In this document: piece by piece, positions 61,936-64,000 of the stretch | How positions within the stretch are numbered: position 1 is the stretch's first letter | How the letters are laid out: each line of letters opens with the position of its first letter | The notes under the pieces: generated by a model | What the model was told of the DNA's origin: nothing | What the model saw: only the letters and a program-made list of their open reading frames with translations | The model's database searches: none | Position numbers and translations under genes: made by a program | DNA from: Rhodocyclales bacterium | GTDB lineage: Bacteria > Pseudomonadota > Gammaproteobacteria > Burkholderiales > Rhodocyclaceae | DNA length: 64,000 nt | Direction of reading: 5' to 3' | Assembly: GCA_016235025.1 (NCBI GenBank) | Contig: JACRMV010000004.1 | Coordinates: forward strand, 62,001 to 126,000

Positions 61936-62035
61936 CGGCAGTTCGCTGCCGGCCATTGAATTTTTCCCCGCCTTCCTCATCTAATTCCGTGCGCATTCAC
62001 ACCCGGATGCGGCCCAACTTTCACGGAGTAAAGCG

Positions 62036-62881
62036 ATGCTCGGCAACTGGCTGAAAACCTCGATTCTGATGGCAGGCATCATGGCGCTGTTCGGCGTCAT
62101 CGGGATGCAGCTCGGCGGCCAAAGCGGCATGCTACTGGCGCTGCTGTTTGGCGGCGGGATGAATCTTTTCTCCTACTGGTTTTCCGACACAATGGTGCTG
62201 AAGATGTACCACGCGCAGGAAGTCGATGAAGCCAGCTCGCCTTATTTCTACAACATGGTGAAGGAGCTTGCCGCGCGGGCGGAACTGCCGATGCCACGCG
62301 TCTACATCATCGACGAGGCGCAGCCGAATGCCTTCGCCACCGGGCGCAACCCGGAACATGCCGCCGTCGCCGCCACCTCGGGCATTTTGCAAATGCTCTC
62401 GGCGCGTGAATTGCGCGGCGTCATGGCGCACGAACTGACCCATGTGAAGCACCGCGACATCCTGATTTCGACCATTTCCGCGACCCTCGCCGGCGCCATT
62501 TCGGCACTCGCCAACTTCGCCATGTTCTTCGGCGGGCGCGATGAAAATGGTCGTTCATCGAATCCGCTGGTCGGCCTCCTGGTCATGATCCTGGCGCCGC
62601 TGGCGGCCAGCCTGATCCAGATGGCCATCTCGCGTGCCCGCGAATTCGAGGCCGACCGCGGCGGCGCCGAAATCTGCGGCGACCCGCTGGCGCTCGCCAG
62701 CGCCCTGGCCAAGATCGATGCCCATGCGCGCGGAATTCCCATGCAAACCGCCGACGCGCACCCCGAAACCGCGCAGATGATGATCATGAACCCGCTCTCT
62801 GGCGGCGGCCTCTCCGGCCTGTTCTCGACCCATCCGGCGACCGAGGAGCGCATCGCCCGGCTCGAAGCGATGGCGCGGTAA
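62036..62881 (+). CDS. htpX: Membrane protease HtpX
   Basis: Zinc metalloprotease that degrades damaged membrane proteins, 281 aa. Two N-terminal membrane segments ([20 protein letters not shown] and the one following) precede the HEXXH motif in [13 protein letters not shown]; the third zinc ligand is the glutamate in [12 protein letters not shown]. Two more hydrophobic segments lie between ([15 protein letters not shown] and [15 protein letters not shown]). Normal length and no repeat insertion. Confidence 0.97.
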   Translation: MLGNWLKTSILMAGIMALFGVIGMQLGGQSGMLLALLFGGGMNLFSYWFSDTMVLKMYHAQEVDEASSPYFYNMVKELAARAELPMPRVYIIDEAQPNAFATGRNPEHAAVAATSGILQMLSARELRGVMAHELTHVKHRDILISTISATLAGAISALANFAMFFGGRDENGRSSNPLVGLLVMILAPLAASLIQMAISRAREFEADRGGAEICGDPLALASALAKIDAHARGIPMQTADAHPETAQMMIMNPLSGGGLSGLFSTHPATEERIARLEAMAR

Positions 62882-62925
62882 AACCCGCGCGGCGAAGGCG
62901 GCCGGCTGTTACCATTGCCGCCGTC

Positions 62926-64000
62926 ATGACTGCTCACTCTTCCGAATCTTTCCGGCCCGCCGTTGCGGCCCGCTCGGCGCCGCTGGCGGCGGCCCTGCTG
63001 GGCGCAGCCGAACTGCTGGCCAGTGTCATCGCCGGACGCAATCTGGATGTCGCGCTGGCGGCGTCCCGCCTGCTCGGCGTCACGCGTGCCGCCGCGATGG
63101 ATCTGGCTTACGGTGCGCTGCGCGCCGGCGGCCGGGGCGATTTCATGCTCTCCCGCCTGCTCACCAAACCTCTCGCCGAGCCCCTGCTGCGCGGCCTGCT
63201 GCTGGCGGCGCTGGCGCGTCTCGAACAGCGCCCGGCGGACGCGCACACCACGGTGGATCAGGCCGTCACCGCCGCTACGGAGCTGATCAACGGCCGCTTC
63301 AAGGCGCTGGTCAATGCCGTGCTGCGTAATTTCCTGCGCCAGCGCGAGGCGCTGCTGGCGCAGGCCGCGGCCGATCCGGTGGCGCACTGGCAACATCCGG
63401 CGTGGTGGATCGCGCGCCTGCAAAAAGATCATCCGCAAGATTGGCAAGCCATCCTCGCCGCCGGCAATACACATCCGCCACTGGCCTTGCGGGTCAATCG
63501 GCGGCGTACCACCAGCGCCGACTTTCTGGCGCAACTGGCGGCGGCAGGCTTGGGGGCGCGCATCGTCGATGAGGCCATCGTCCTCGACAAGCCGGTGCCG
63601 ATCGAGCGTATCCCCGGCTTTCGCGAAGGCTTGTGCTCGGTGCAGGATGCCGGCGCGCAGCGCGCGGCGCGGCTGCTCGATGTGCATGACGGCCAGCGCG
63701 TGCTCGACGTCTGCGCCGCGCCGGGCGGCAAGACCGCGCATCTGCTGGAACTGGCCGCACTCGAGCTGGTCGCGCTGGATATCGATGCCGCCCGCGCCAT
63801 GCGCATCAATGACAATCTGACGCGACTGGGGCTGGCCGCCACGGTAAAAGTCGGCGCCGGCGAGACGCCGCACGCCTGGTGGGATGGCCGGCCGTTCGAC
63901 CGCATCCTGGCCGACGTGCCGTGTTCCGCCTCCGGCGTGGTGCGCCGCCATCCGGATGCCAAATGGTTGCGGCGCCCGGACGACATCGCCCGCTTCGCCC
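62926..64000 (+). CDS. rsmB: 16S rRNA (cytosine967-C5)-methyltransferase RsmB (3' partial)
   Basis: Methylates C967 of 16S rRNA. 358 codons are present before the window ends. The N-terminal NusB-like RNA-binding domain (DLAYGALRAGGRGDFML, VDQAVTAATELINGRFKALV) is followed by the methyltransferase core: SAM motif RVLDVCAAPGGKTAHLLELA and catalytic ADVPCSASGVVRRHPDAKW. Two stretches match the dispersed repeat, RRTTSADFLAQL and VKVGAGETPHAWWDG, but lengths match what I recall for the family. The ATG at 62926 starts the normal N-terminus. Confidence 0.95.
   Translation, partial: MTAHSSESFRPAVAARSAPLAAALLGAAELLASVIAGRNLDVALAASRLLGVTRAAAMDLAYGALRAGGRGDFMLSRLLTKPLAEPLLRGLLLAALARLEQRPADAHTTVDQAVTAATELINGRFKALVNAVLRNFLRQREALLAQAAADPVAHWQHPAWWIARLQKDHPQDWQAILAAGNTHPPLALRVNRRRTTSADFLAQLAAAGLGARIVDEAIVLDKPVPIERIPGFREGLCSVQDAGAQRAARLLDVHDGQRVLDVCAAPGGKTAHLLELAALELVALDIDAARAMRINDNLTRLGLAATVKVGAGETPHAWWDGRPFDRILADVPCSASGVVRRHPDAKWLRRPDDIARFA
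63505..63528 (-). repeat. Dispersed repeat match inside rsmB, reverse copy
   Basis: CGTACCACCAGCGCCGACTT then TCTG. It is read as R-T-T-S-A-D-F-L. Relatives have a similar-length segment here, so it may be convergent. Confidence 0.45.
63846..63870 (+). repeat. Dispersed repeat inside rsmB, forward copy
   Basis: AAAAGTCGGCGCCGGCGAGA then CGCCG, in frame as V-K-V-G-A-G-E-T-P ahead of the conserved WWDG-PFDRIL segment. Confidence 0.8.

Noticed and set aside
62302-63951. A 549-codon open frame opposite to htpX and rsmB
   Set aside because: Antisense shadow; both sense genes carry full catalytic motifs.

Overview
The window reads as a GC-rich betaproteobacterial chromosome, most likely from the Rhodocyclales/Sterolibacterium-like side of the class. 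The reasons are the gene orders rsfS-rlmH-maf-rng, glnA-DUF4124-ntrB-ntrC, birA-coaX-coaE-zapD-yacG and topB-smg-dprA-LysM-def-fmt, plus a class I PHA synthase. No rRNA or CRISPR was seen. Two tRNA genes are present: Gly-CCC at 4.2 kb and Met-CAT at 18.1 kb.

Layout. 0-11.2 kb is core: a metallo-hydrolase (5' partial), phaC, an orphan PIN toxin, an fdhD remnant joined to mobA, then a long leftward block (rng, maf, rlmH, rsfS, nadD, a membrane protein, ttcA, a pteridine-reductase-like SDR, tcdA). 11.2-12.1 kb holds an HTH remnant and a toxin-antitoxin pair. 12.24-18.13 kb is an integrative element in tRNA-Met, bounded by 47-bp direct repeats. It carries a tyrosine integrase, an excisionase-like HTH protein, an HUH rolling-circle Rep, an unknown 370-aa protein, and an AT-rich three-gene cargo operon that includes a TIGR04255-family protein. 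18.2-34.4 kb is core again: a ubiquinone-type hydroxylase, dsbC, amt, mltA, a DUF815 ATPase, a Nudix-ThiE fusion, cell-division and cofactor genes, and the nitrogen-control block ntrC-ntrB-DUF4124-glnA. 34.4-38.6 kb has rhodanese, nadA, EEP, clsB and an NlpC/P60 lipoprotein. 38.6-43.9 kb is a TetR-flanked fatty-acid/acyl-CoA degradation operon. 43.9-49 kb is a peroxide-defence region (fpr, oxyR, rubrerythrin, Fe-S protein, DUF3501, dps). 49.3-64 kb has rhlE, gabD, DUF924, a type II restriction-modification pair, topB, smg, dprA, LysM, def, fmt, htpX and rsmB (3' partial).

The most striking signal is a dispersed repeat of about 25 bp, consensus AAAAGTCGGCGCYGGCGAKACGGCG. I count about 20 full or degenerate copies across 64 kb. 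Some lie between genes, once as a perfect inverted pair forming a terminator between dsbC and amt. Others lie inside genes in frame, most often read as KVGAGETA (birA, dprA, the FadB-like gene, a lipoprotein, a restriction enzyme, rsmB). The element has no stop codon in any of its six frames. This resembles the Rickettsia palindromic elements or REPIN sequences, but in a betaproteobacterium.

Regulation visible in the DNA: a sigma-54 promoter with NtrC-type sites upstream of both glnA and amt, matching the ntrBC genes in the window; an OxyR box in front of the rubrerythrin operon; a palindromic operator before the toxin-antitoxin pair; and a replacement terminator for tRNA-Met carried by the integrated element. 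All functional calls come from reading the translated sequence and recalled family motifs; no database search was run.
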